Assembly: GCA_035578175.1 (NCBI GenBank)
Contig: JAQMRL010000002.1
Location: 134,852,171-134,916,170 of the forward strand
Length of the DNA stretch: 64,000 nt
Source: Catonia carolina
Lineage: Eukaryota; Arthropoda; Insecta; Hemiptera; Achilidae
Reading direction: 5' to 3'
The translations under genes and the position numbers were made by a program. Under the pieces are notes generated by a model, which saw nothing but the letters and a program-made list of their open reading frames with translations, was not told the origin of the DNA and ran no database searches. Positions 48,713 through 61,400 of the stretch are shown one piece after another. Within the stretch, counting starts at the first letter, position 1. Every line of letters begins with the position of its first letter.

Positions 48713-48832
48713 AAATTAATTCCAAATGTACCCATAAATTTGAATCGGCTTTGCCCATCCTTTAAAACACCCTAGTTTAAAGCAATGATTTAATTCCAAA
48801 TGTACCCATAAATTTGAATCTGCTTTGCCCAG
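48713..48832 (+). repeat. Short direct repeat
   Basis: TTAATTCCAAATGTACCCAT followed by AAATTTGAATC(G/T)GCTTTGCCCA occurs at about 48717 and 48790. Confidence 0.9.
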
Positions 48833-49784
48833 TAACTTGTCCAATTCATCTTCTTCAATTACCCATTAAAAATCTTTTACAGTTATGCTACCACTGTTGT
48901 GATCAGAAACTTGTCTGTACAAAAAAGCTGCTTGAAACACAACCTCAGGTTTTTGGGCTAGGATATTCTTCACTTACCTGATCCTTGCTACATTCAATCA
49001 CTTTGTTCATTCACTTTATTGCCATCACTGTAAGGGTTCAAATAGGGTTCTATCACCAAATCACCAAATGGTTACACTCAAAGGTGTAACAAAGGGTGCC
49101 CCAAAGTTAAGTTGTGTAAACACTGCTTACTTAGCTATTAAGGTAGTCAGTTTTATACCCACTTAAATATAATCTGCTGTAGCGTGATTAAAAAGAGTTT
49201 TTATTACTTTTATAAGAAAATTAATCAAACAGGAAAAGAAAAATAAGTAAATATAGGTAGTGTTTTACTTTCAAACATAATTTAATAAACAGCAGTATTT
49301 GTGAATGAGATACAAAGAAATTCTTGTAGTGGATATTATGTATTTTTGACTTAACTTATTGACCAGACAATATTTTTTAATTTAAAAACAAGATTGAATT
49401 AATGTATTAGATAACAAAACTATACTGTTTAATAATACTAATGATAAGAATACAAGTATTAATAAACTTTTTTTAGAGATATAAAAATATAAATATAAGT
49501 AGCACATTGATGAATTAATCTTTTTATAGTTTAGTTTATAAGGAATTAATTTTTTAAATATTATTTACGTAAACATAAATATGAAATAACAGTTTAAAGA
49601 ACTACTTCTGATTATTATCATTAGCTAATTTTTAGGTGCATTGGTATCAACTACTTGTAATAGCAAAGGTAAGGAATTGAATCATTCACGGATACAATGA
49701 AGATTGTCGTATTAAATCTATAAAATAATAAACTGCAACTAAATTTAGAAATTCATGAAAAGACTGACTTATATGTACTATTGT

Positions 49785-50620
49785 AATTCTGTAGTGATAG
49801 ATATAAAGGTCATAAGTCAAAAATTGTCGGTTTTGAGTTAAGTGTACTACCCAGTTTAGAAAAATTTTCTCTTTCAATTGGTACAAAGGGCTTAAGCGTA
49901 GCTGTGAATTATGTTGACTGGTCAAAATGGCTTTATAAAAATTTTCTCTTCGCGTAATGGAATAATAGTTTTAACTGTAATTGGTACCTTTAGATTTAGT
50001 TTCTCAGTCGTTTTTAGTTGTACAAAATGTCTTAAGCTGATTTAAGACCTTTATACCAATACTAGTTTATTTAGTTTCTCAGTCTTGTTTATTTGTACAA
50101 AAGGTCTCAGTTGATTTAAGACCTTTTATATCAATAGTAGTTTATTTAGTTTAGATTTATTTTCTGTCTTGTTTAGTTGTACAAAAGGTCTTAAGCTGAG
50201 TCAACCTTTATACCAATAGTAGTTTATTATTTCACCAATATGAGATCAACTGGAAAAAAATCAAATTGAAGTGGTAGAATGACAAGAAACCAAAGGCAAA
50301 CTCCGTGACTTAAGTAATTATTGTAAGAATTTACCAAGACAAAAGGTATTAAGTTACTCTGTAAACGATAAAGGTTTTAAGTCGTGAACTGCCCCCCCCT
50401 TGAAAAAAGAGCCACAGCGTAGACGTAAAAGGAATTTTCATTTTTGTAGAAAACAAAAGAAATGTATGACAAATTATTAAAACAGTTGAAAGGGACAATT
50501 GCAAAAACTATGGTTAAATAATAACAAATATATAAATTATTCTGTCTCAAATTTTCATTTGCTTCTCCTGAAAAATGACTATTTTCAAGTTAAGACCTTT
50601 ATACTTATCACTACAGAATT
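49785..50620. mobile_element. Unclassified DNA element with inverted ends and TAAGACCTTTATA repeats
   Basis: AATTCTGTAGTGATA (49785-49799) is exactly inverted at 50606-50620. The interior carries three tandem units of about 78 bp (49995-50230) and scattered AAGGTCTTAAG / TAAGACCTTTATA motifs. Non-coding. Confidence 0.5.
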
Positions 50621-51469
50621 ATTCATTAGGTTTTCATTTTGTAGGTCTTGTGTTATCATTCTTCAGTAGGGTTTGTAACTATAACTAGCAATTCCCTTTA
50701 GCTCCATACTCATAAGGTCACATACATACAGAGATCAACTAGCGACGGTAACGCAACGGAAACTGAAGCTGCTCTGAAGAAAGTTGCTAATCACTGGTGA
50801 CTGGTTTACATAATCGTTCGTAACAAGTTATCAACTTGATGTCGGGTTGTCATCATCAGAGGAAGATGTTGTTCTTGTATTTATGTATTTAGGAAGAAGC
50901 TGCGAAAACTTCATTAAAAAGACAATTCAGTGTACATCCCTCTAATGTTACGCTACCTCACTTCAAGCTTTATCAGTTGTTATCTTATTTGAGTATGATT
51001 TGGAGGTATGATTATACAAGCATGGAAAACCTACTGTTCCATGAACAATGGGAATTGAATATTTTGTTTTTCTGATGTAACTTTTATTATTGTAATAACA
51101 CAACAAAAAACAAAAAATGTAGGTAAAACAAAAAATACTATCAAAGTACGCATTGTACTCTCCATTCTACAGTACTTTCCAACTTGGAATACTGTTAGCA
51201 ACTGAGTGACAAGTTTACAGCATGTCATGACTGAACTAACTTCAGTTGCTGCGTCACTCCCCAGTTGAATTGCTATCACTCCACTCAGCATTCAAATTTG
51301 AATGCTGAGGAAGAGCAACTACTGTTTGTGTTGCCCTCACTAGTTGCTCTTTGTACATACACTGCCCAAATGTTTAATTTCAATCTTTTGTATAAAACTT
51401 TCGTATTGAAATATTTCAGGGAAGCTTACTTTCTTCTAATAAAAACTTTTGTAATGTTTAGTCTTCTTC

Positions 51470-51840
51470 TCTAGCTCTTCTCAATTTAATGGATGCAGAT
51501 CTCTTCTATTTCTTCCTTGTTTCCTTGTCAGCTGTTCTCATCCAACATTTCCCAACTGTCCTTCTAACATCATTTACATTTTTCCAGCATTTTAGCTTGT
51601 TCTCTGAGTTCTCCGTTGGATTACTCTGTATAACCATTTGTCACTGCTCTGTCTCATCACTTGTCCAAACCATCTATATCTGAGACCTATTATACATTCC
51701 ATGACATCAGTTTTGTCTCGGATTACTTCTTCACTCATTAATTTCTTGTAAAGAAATACCTAATATGGTTTTTTTTACTCATTTCTGTGCAATTCTTAGT
51801 TTATTCGCTACTTTCTTTGTCAAGATCATAGTTTCCAGTT
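51470..51840 (-). pseudogene. LINE RT C-terminal fragment
   Basis: Reverse-strand pieces CIIGLRYRWFGQVMRQSSDK, NDVRRTVGKC and ASIKLRRAREE fit the C-terminal tail of a non-LTR RT; several stops. Just beyond the Grd 3' end, in the same orientation as Grd. Confidence 0.5.
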
Positions 51841-52240
51841 CCTATGTTAAGATGGAAGTATGCAAGGTCATATTGTTGAGTAGGTGACTAAAAATGTCCA
51901 CTGTAAACTTAATTACAGTATACCTGACTTACTTTTATTGTACGCAATAACCTACTATATTATTTCTTCAAAAGTAAAATTTTTAAAAATCTTATCTTAA
52001 TGAGTGTGTATAACCGAAATGGAACTTAAGTACCAAATTTTTAGTTTCTAGACCTTAAAGTTTTGAAAATTTAGTGATGAGTGAGTGAGTCAATCATTCA
52101 TTTGTTGGTTTAAACCGTATTTAGATTTAACTTAATTAAGCAACCATGATTTTCTTATTCGTACAGTATTTCTAAATGTACACAGATTTAAAATGGTATT
52201 GACTTTTGGTTGATTCTTATAACAAAATATTATTTGTTAC

Positions 52241-52246
52241 TTTATT
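52241..52246 (-). terminator. Candidate polyadenylation signal of the Grd gene
   Basis: AATAAA on the reverse strand about 40 bases past the stop codon. Close to the stop, so the 3' UTR may be very short; other signals further out cannot be excluded. Confidence 0.35.
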
Positions 52247-52284
52247 ATTCAAAAACAATGATAGGATCTGAAATTTAATAAAAT

Positions 52285-52499
52285 TTAATGGCTAAGTGTT
52301 GATAAATCTTGCCAGCCAAATTCTTCTTGATATTGTACGTAGAACATCCAATAACTGATATTCAAAAAAGTGAAGGATGCTGGAAATAAGATACGAGCAG
52401 CCCTATCAATGTACGATACGCTGTTTACATGTTTGACTGCTCCTGTACCTCTTTGTGATGCTTCACGCTGTCGTTGACGTCTGTATTCATCATCTCCAA
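52285..52499 (-). CDS. Grd: Grd last exon: M4 and C-terminus
   Basis: Acceptor TTGTTAG; stop TAA at 52285-52287. Encodes DDEYRRQRQ, then SVSYIDRAARILFPASFTFL, the canonical 'ID..AR..FP..F..FN..YW' entry into M4, and a 19-residue tail. Confidence 0.9.
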
Positions 52500-55400
52500 C
52501 TAACAAAACATAAAAATTGGATTATTTATTCAACCTAACTTTGGAAATACAGCGAGTAGATGCTTAAGTTTTATCATGCGCGTAATTAGTTGGCAGTGGC
52601 GGCTCATGCCTTCAAAAATAGGTGAAGAGTTTCAAAAACAGAGAAAAACGAGTATACAAATAAGAGTCCGCAAGATTTCTGAGAGTAAAAAAATGTAAAA
52701 TACCCACATACAAAATAACTGTATGACACCACAAATAAAAAACAACTAACATGTATGTACTAAGAACGTGCAGGTGCAGTAGGCTGGTCAACCTGCTGCA
52801 ATATTCAGGCACTGCTGCACTATTCAGGTATGAATGGGGAGCACTAGGCTTGTGTACGAGGTGTGGCTATTAAATAACAAGACTGAGGTAAAAAATTTCA
52901 TTATTTTATACGTAATCACTTATTGTCATCTTCAATATACACTCCTTCTCTATCCCTACAATGCTCCATGTGAATTTTCCATTGTTGGAAACGGTGCTGG
53001 AAGTCATCTTCTGTCATCTCTTTCAGGACACGTGCCGCTTTCTCTTTTACAGCTTCCACAGACTCAAATCTTGTCCCTTTTAATGCAGATTTCACCTTAG
53101 GAAACGGGTAGAAGTCACATGGTGCAAGATCTGGTGAATAAGGTCGATGTTCTAACACTGAGATGCTTTACTTGGCTAGGAACCTCTGATAGATAACGCG
53201 GAATGAGCTGGCTCATTGTCTTGGTGGGGAACCCATGATTTGTCCTTTCACATTTTGGGGTGTTTTTTTCCGTACTCTTTGACGTAGTTTAGAAAGTACC
53301 TCAAGATAGTAATATTGATTAATTGTTTGACCTTCAGGAATCCAGTGAAGGTACACAATCCCATGGATATCAAAAAAACAATCATTATTGCTTTAAATTT
53401 TGACTTGCTCATTCGAGCTTTTTTAGCTCTCGATGAAGTTCGGCTCTTCCAGTGCATGGATTGGCGTTTCGTTTCTGGATCATAAGTATAAAATCACGTT
53501 TCATCACAAGTTATTTCTTCTACCTGTTCCCTAAGGTGAAATCTGCATTAAAAGGGACAAGATTTGAGTCTGTGGAAGCTGTAAAAGTGAATGCAGCACG
53601 TGTCCTGAAGGAGGTGATAGAAGATGACTTCCAGCACTGTTTCCAACAATGGAAAATTCACATGGAGCGTTGTAGGGATAGAGAAGGAGTGTATATTGAA
53701 GGTGACAATAAGTGATTATGTATAAAATAAAAATACAGTTTTTTACAACGTCAGACTCGTTATTTAATAGCCACACCTCATATTTGTCACTGGCATCTTC
53801 ATTGTCATGGCAACTCGCTCGCGCTGGAAGAGAAGTGGCGGCTTACCATCTAACTCTTCACTCAGGAATTTATTATACTAAGCTCATTACGAGTGAATTA
53901 AAACATTAGAATGTGTTCTGAGCAGATACAATAATTTTATGTACTTTTGTACACAATACTTGTTTATTTATTGTCAAACAAAAAAAGAATCATAACAGAA
54001 ATTATACTTATTTTGTGAGAGAAATAAATCTCGATACTATTCAGAAAATGTGTGATGAGGTTCTTCACCTACTTCACCTGAATAGTCGCCGTTGTTAGTT
54101 ACTTTTTGAAACTAAAACAACTGTACATGTATATAACATGTGTACTGAACTAAACCAGTTGTTATGAGATACTTTTAGATTATCTTTTTTACATAGTAAT
54201 TTTTTACTGCTTCAGGACAGATTTTTCTAATGAGGTTCATACTCCTAAGCAGTAAATGATTTGAGTATTATGCATGATTGGATCAGAAGGATTGGGAAGT
54301 GTTTGAAACTTAAATATTCTAAAAAATTACAGTTCAATTTATAAAAAGATTGATCCTTAATCGAAAAAGGAATAATCATTATCATAAATAAAAATAGCTG
54401 TAAAACCCTGCTGTTTACTACCTGGAAAAGTTTGTGAAAGAGCAATAAGTAATGTTATCTTCTACATATGCAAAATTACTGTTTTGAGCCCACTATTGAT
54501 TGTTGAACTAGTTCGGAATATGATCCCCAGCTAGAACCCGACTGGCTTGTCTGTTAACAATACACTGCTTGATTGCTTCGATAGTCTTGTAGTATCATTT
54601 AACTAGTTCATGTGCAGCAAGATATAATTTCTCAAAAAATAAAATGATTTTTAACTTTTGAAATGGCACCAAGTAAAAAGAAACCAAAAATGTGCATAGC
54701 TGCTGCTGCTGCATTATTATGCATTTGTGATGAGAAAAAAAACGCGTCTGGATGACAGAATGACTGAAAAATAAATCACCATTTTCTGACGTCAATTTAT
54801 TACGAGCTCTATAAGTTCAAGAGATGGGGATTACAAGAATTTTTTGTGTACATTTGAGAACAGTTTTGCCAAATCATTGGAAATGGTACACTGACTTTGT
54901 TTGGATGAGTTGACTAACTGATCGGGTTCGTAAGTTTGCCTTTTGAACCACGAACACTGACCAAACCTCTAGCTTCTACCATTCACTTTCGAGCCAATCT
55001 GATTGAACCAAGGGATAGCTCGTCAGCCGACCAGTTCGACGGAGAATGGTGGGCTTTACTCAATTATATTTAGCCACAGGAAGCACAAATTGGAAATCTG
55101 ATGTGAGAAAGTGCACTTTTACTGCTGTGTTTATGCTGTCTTTGTGAAAGAGAACCATAAGTAATGCTTACTTCTACAACAAACATGCAAAAAACATTTT
55201 ATATTGCTTTTTCCTTTCATTCACTTATATCTACCCACATGAAGCACATATTGTAAATCCGATGTTATGAGGTGTACCAGTTACTGCTAAGATCATGTAG
55301 TATAATCTTAAGTAATTTTTGATAAAAAATGTTTTACTGCCCTCTCCAATTTTGGGCACTTTAAAAATTTCTTTTGGTAATTATAAGAAAAAATACGTAG

Positions 55401-58400
55401 TGGTATTATCATTATTAGTAAAATGCTTTGTATACATGGGATTAAAAACCAATCACATTTTGAATGATACTTTCAAGTATAGCCTTGTAAAAACATCAAC
55501 AACATAAATTGCTCGAATTTTCAATATCAAAACTTCTAAGGTTAGTTTCTGAAACATTTATCATTGGTATAACTGACACTTACTGATGCAATAGAACATT
55601 TGTCTCCAACGAGAAATTCTCCTTTCGGTTTGTGTATGTCGTTCAACTGTCATCCGAGTAGTTGTTGAGGTTGATGTTGCAGTAATTTGTGTCCGAGTAT
55701 TAGTACCAAGTGTTACTGGAGTGATTGACAATCTTCCTGGTGATCCTATAGATCCAATTGATGATACTGTCATTCGTCTTCCTGTTCCTGGTGGGTCCTT
55801 GAAAAAATTATACAATTATTTACAAACAAAAATTTAGGTGTAAATGTTTAACAAAAAGCATGCAATGGCAAAAGCTAACTTGAGATTTAACTGAATGAAA
55901 TTTTTTTTTTTTTAGCTTTTATTTGTTATCGGAAACTGTACATTGCTGACGACTACCCAATTTGATTGCTCCTTTTTGCTGTATTTTTTTTTTATGTGGA
56001 TTAGACATGAGTTTGAACAGGGACCCCCAGTAGAGTTTGTCCATGGATGGCTGTCAACTGGTCACCATACAAAGTCGCTTGCCCAACTGGTGTTACTTAA
56101 CAAATAATAGCGACTTTCTACCAGCTGACTGACTGGGCTGGCCCGAAGGCCCTGAATGAAAATTGTTAAAAATTCTAAATGAAAAATGACTTGGGTAATA
56201 TAAAAATGGGTTTAAAGTTCTTTATGTGAGTTTTACAAAATTGAACTTTCAAAATTAAGTGATTTCGTACATTTTTTTAATTCGAAAATTTAAATCATGT
56301 CAATTGTATTGATGCCCATAACAGGCAGGTGGAGTGTTAAATTAATTGCACTCGATCTGTTGGTTCCAGGGCTACAAGAAATAGTTCTGTTTTTTATCAT
56401 ATAGTCAGCCAATTATATGACTGAACTGTTCAAGAACAGAAGAGGTAGCGGAGTAAAAGACACTAGTCAGAGTTATCTCCTCTGAAAGTAATGAATTTCA
56501 CTATACAGCCAGACCCTATGGTGAATGAAGTGAAGATCTCATTTGCAGGGTGGAAAGTGGGTGGTTTTTGGAGGGCCGGCATGCTGATAAGCATACTCTT
56601 TCAACTCAGTGAGAAAGGCAATAGGAAACCACCTCACTTCTCCTTTTTACTAAGTAAAACCTCTAGAGGTTCAAACCGCCTTTTGGCTGTTGACCTAAAC
56701 AACACACAATTGTTTTGGTAACTGTGAACTATTGGAAAGAATGAAGTGATTTTTTATGATTAGAAAAATATCAAAATTTTAGGTATGAGCTTAGAATTTC
56801 TTCTAATGTGTCAACTATTAAGCTCAATTTTATTTTAAAACCAAAAATGTTATCTAAATGGCTTTTATCCTCTAATTTTTGTTATAATAATAGAGTCTTC
56901 AAATGCAACATTTCTTAGCAAGATTTTTGCTAAAATATGTAAAAAATTAACACAATGGAAATCCTTGTAATGTTTTAACGTGCAACTGAAATATTAATTT
57001 TATACATTACATTGTAAATTGGACATATGAGCGAACTGCGACGTCGTGCGCTTCGATAACTGTAGGAATCAAGATCTGCAAGTTGGTGTGGTATATTGAA
57101 GGCTAATTCTGAGGCAGTAATGCCAAGTACTTCTTGTCTACCTCCTGGATCAATATCTTCCCAGTCTTCTTCATCTACTGGAATTTCTCCGCTACCAACC
57201 TAAGTTTTCAAATAACAAGATTATTTTTTTCACTATGTGAACAGAAGACAGAAAATATAAATTTACATTAACACTATGCAATACCATAGAATGAACTTGT
57301 AGAACAGCTGACCAACTCCAAATCAGGTCTACCAACAGATGGAACCTTGTTTCATGAAGTTCCGATTGTTGCTAATACATTATGAGTGACAAGGTTCCAT
57401 CTGCCAGATTCGTAGAACTCTTTCACTCTAATTTTTTTTTCAAATGTGACCATAGATGGAACCATGGCATTCTGGTATTCCAATACTGGGCCATCAGAGA
57501 GCGCCAAAAGTTAATTTATTTAAAAAATGAGCTCAGATGGATCCTTGTTATCCCAATAACTAAAAAAACATGAATTTTGTTAGATAGAACCTTGTCATTC
57601 TAAGGTAACCACTTTTTAAAGTTATACAAGAATTATTTAGAAATCAGTGTGTGCATATATTATTGTAGCAATTAAGCTAGTTATTTCAGCGATAATTTCT
57701 TACTAATTTGCACTAGCAGAGTTTTCATTCAAATCCAGAACTAGCTTTGACTAATTAAAATTAAAGCTTCTGTCTTATTGTTGAATTGGTTAGTTCAGAT
57801 GTCTGAAAAGCCAAAGATAATAGAAAAGGAAATTAAATTAACTAGGGGTATATTCGTTGCCATGAGTCAACTGTTTAACAACTAATTTTTCTAAGACTAA
57901 GATTCCTGGTTCAAACCCTAGTAAAGGTGGTTACTTTTATTTGAATATGAATAATAGACAGTGGTTACATTGCACATATACATGGTTACAGTGGTACATT
58001 GATGGTTAGGATTCAATTAACTATACTTTCTCAGGAATGGTCAGCCTGGACAAGACTCTCATTTACACGTTATCCTCATCTCATTGGGTCCTGGGGTTGA
58101 TTTTTATTCTTAAATTGAACAGTTTGCAGTGTATACATATTTTATTATTTTTTTAATTCCTAATATGTGCACGTTGCATTCTGTTCAATTCAGAACAATA
58201 AGCAACCCCATGACCCAATGAGATGAGGATGATATGTATGACGTGTAAATGAGGTGTAGTCTTCTACAGAATCAGGTTGACCATTTCTGAGAGAGTATGG
58301 TTAATTGAACCCCAACCATCAAAGTACACCAGTAACCACTGTCTAGCATTCAAATCCGTATAAAAGTAACTACCTTTACTAGGATTTGAACCAGGAACCT

Positions 58401-61400
58401 TCATCTCGCGACGACTTTACCTCTAGACCAACCGGTGGGTTCAATGTATACAAATAAGGTATTAAAAAAGGAAGACAAGTTCACCTAATTGACCAGCTGT
58501 TATAAGATATAACAATGACATTTGTGAAATATTCCAGACTTCTTATAATTGCTATGGTAGACTATGATGTCATGATGTTTTTAGCTTTACTATAAATGTC
58601 CATTAAAGAACCCACATTGAATTTTAACTTTTCAAACTATATTATAATATCTTCATTCACGAATAAATCTATAAAATGCGTCCTTCAAACTGTAATTAAT
58701 CTGAATGTTAAAATAGTATACATTTTTACTTCCCTTTGTATTTTGTTACAAGTGACTGAAGTTATAACATCTTCTGGAAAGAGTTTTAGTAAAATATTTT
58801 GAATTTTTACATTTTTTATACTCTGATGTTGGTATGTCCATCAAAACAAGTACATTAAAAAACATTATTTATAATAGTGTTGTAAATATATATAATTTTC
58901 ACTGACCTGTTACAGCTGCTACATCAATTGATTTTTACCTTTTTTATGTAATCCTTCTTTCTACTGACATGTTTCGATGGGTCCACCATCATCAGAGTAT
59001 ACAAAATTGAAACTAAACGTTTTTAAAAATTTATTAAAATTTCCAAAAGATGTATCTTCAGTCGTTTGTATAAAAATGACCTGTAACAGGTCAGTGAAAA
59101 ATTAAAATTTTCAATAAAAAAAATATATAAATGGAATGAATGTAGGCTGCAGGATGCATTTTTCAGACTCACTACTCTTCATTATGGAAAGGTTAGGTAT
59201 ATCAAGATATTTAAAAGGATCACAGCATACATTGAAGATTCAAAAATTAAAGTTTGACTTTTAAAGTTTCAAAGTTTAAAATTTAAGCATTAACTTTTAC
59301 ATTTGAATAAATTAGAACAATTTTATAAACTAAAGTTAAAAATCAATGGTTTGAGATACTAATTTTATAAAACCCCGCAAAAATTTTCTTTCAGAAATTA
59401 CTCATTGGCTCATGAAAGTGGTTTTTAAAAATTATTTTCTCAGAAAAACTACGCATTATTTATACCAGTTAATAACAATAAAAGTATTATAGGCTAGGTT
59501 GTTACAATAACAAAACTCTGATAATTATGGTTTGTAAGGTTTTACAATTTCAGATTAGCGATTGGTTCTTTACTGCTAAGAGAAATCTCATTAGCAATAA
59601 GTTACTTTAGTAGATGAATATCCGTTTACGAGTGTTAAAATCAATGATTAAAATATTCATTTACAAAACTCAAAACGACATTTTTATATTCTCTGGGTAA
59701 ATTGAATAGGCTATCCTCTACAAAGCCTCAAATTACAAATCTACCTCTATAATGTTAATTCAAATAATTTTTGCACATGTTGCGAATTACCTTGGTAAAA
59801 TAATGTACTCCTGCAAATTCCAACAATGTAGCAATACAATAGAAAAAACTCATCAAAAGGAACCAGTCTAGAGCAGTTGCATAATGAACTTTAGGCAAAT
59901 CAGTTCTACTGTCCAGACTGATGGTAGATAATGTCAACACTGTTGTAATACCTGTAAAGAAATAGTTGTACGTTTATATATTAAAATATAAACAAAATTT
60001 TAATTAATCCATAAAAAAAAATTTTGTTTTATGGATTACTAGCAACCCTTCTGCTCACTGCAGTTCTCAGCATACTAAACTTAAAGCATTTAACTTTTCA
60101 CACAACCGTTCATCAAAATAACTGGTTTACATTTTTAATAGATTATTTTAATGTTTTTTATTGCTTACAAAATATTAACAATCTGTTCGCTTCTGGAGTA
60201 ATGAGTAAATATTTTAACAATACAGGTTGTACAATGAAAGCCAATTAATATTAGAATAAGGAATTTTGATAACTATTGTATGAATCACCAGTGGAAGGGG
60301 CATAATTATCATAACTTGAGAATAAATTAATGTATGTTATAAGAAAACGTAGGTTAAATCTATTCCTTAAAAAAAATGGTATAATCTGTTTGATTTTAGA
60401 AGGCTTATGTAACTTTCTATGCAGAAATTAGATGTGACAATATTTTTGGTTAACTGTCTCAAATAATTTTTAAATTTTTTTCTAAAAAAGAAAGAGTAAA
60501 GGATGATGTAATATTGTGTGATGTTTTACTGATAAATAAAAGTACTAAGCTTCCCAAAAGACTGTACAGCAAACTAATAAAATAAAAATTTACTACAATT
60601 TTCCAATCAAAAAATTTGTTTCTTAATTACTTAATACTTGTGTTACTCAGGAAGCCCAAAGATTTCCAACTATGAAAGAATTTTTTCCAACTATAAAATT
60701 GGTAAGTTTTAGAAATTTTGACGTAAAAGTAAACAAACATATGTATTATTATGGATAATTGTAATTGTTAGAAAATGAGAAAAGTAGCCTTGGGAGTTTT
60801 TTAACCAAAAAACAAATCCTTATGGTTTTTTCTTACGTTAATTTGGATCGTTAGGAAGTTTAGGATTTAAGAGAAAAATGGTTTTTATTCAAAACTGGTT
60901 ACAAGAAAATAAAAAAGTCCTTTTGTAGTTCAAGATCATTACAAATACATGATATACATACCTAATCCAACTCTGTCACTTGTTGCTTCACGGTGTATCC
61001 AAAATGAGACCCATGAAAGTACAACAATCAATATACAAGGTATGTAGACTTGTATTAAAAAGTAGCCAGTATGTCTTTGTAGATTGAAATTAACTTGTAA
61101 CAGAGAAAAGAGTCCTGTACAACAATCAGAAAAGAAATAAAAAATAATTTAGAAAAATGAAAAATATAGCTTGTTTGATGTTATTCTGATAAAATCTTTA
61201 AATATTATGCATTTTAAGCCTATATTAGAATTTTTGGCAAAGAGATTTCTTCTGATATTTTTGCTTGTGGCAAGATAAAGAAGAGTGACTCATGAAACTA
61301 CGTTACATGAAATTTTGCTTGCCCACAGATATATTGTGTTCATTTAAAATACATGCAGTTATTCTAGTATCTCGAGTCTAAAATTATGACTTATGACTCA

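Larger units (their letters stand above)
52857..53780. mobile_element. Fold-back mariner derivative B (inverted C-terminal halves)
   Basis: TA-flanked (52855-52856, 53781-53782), 924 bp. Inverted ends GAGGTGTGGCTATTAAATAA. The left arm (about 52857-53116) and right arm (about 53517-53780) are inverted copies of the transposase C-terminus. Between them lies the middle of the transposase in minus orientation. The DNA-binding N-terminus is missing. In the last Grd intron. Confidence 0.85.

Noticed and set aside
57382..57573. 63-codon frame overlapping the AGATGGAACC motif cluster
   Set aside because: No domain; the repeats explain the sequence better than coding.
60024..60248. 74-codon plus-strand frame
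   Set aside because: Hydrophobic AT-rich chance frame in a Grd intron, opposite to the gene.
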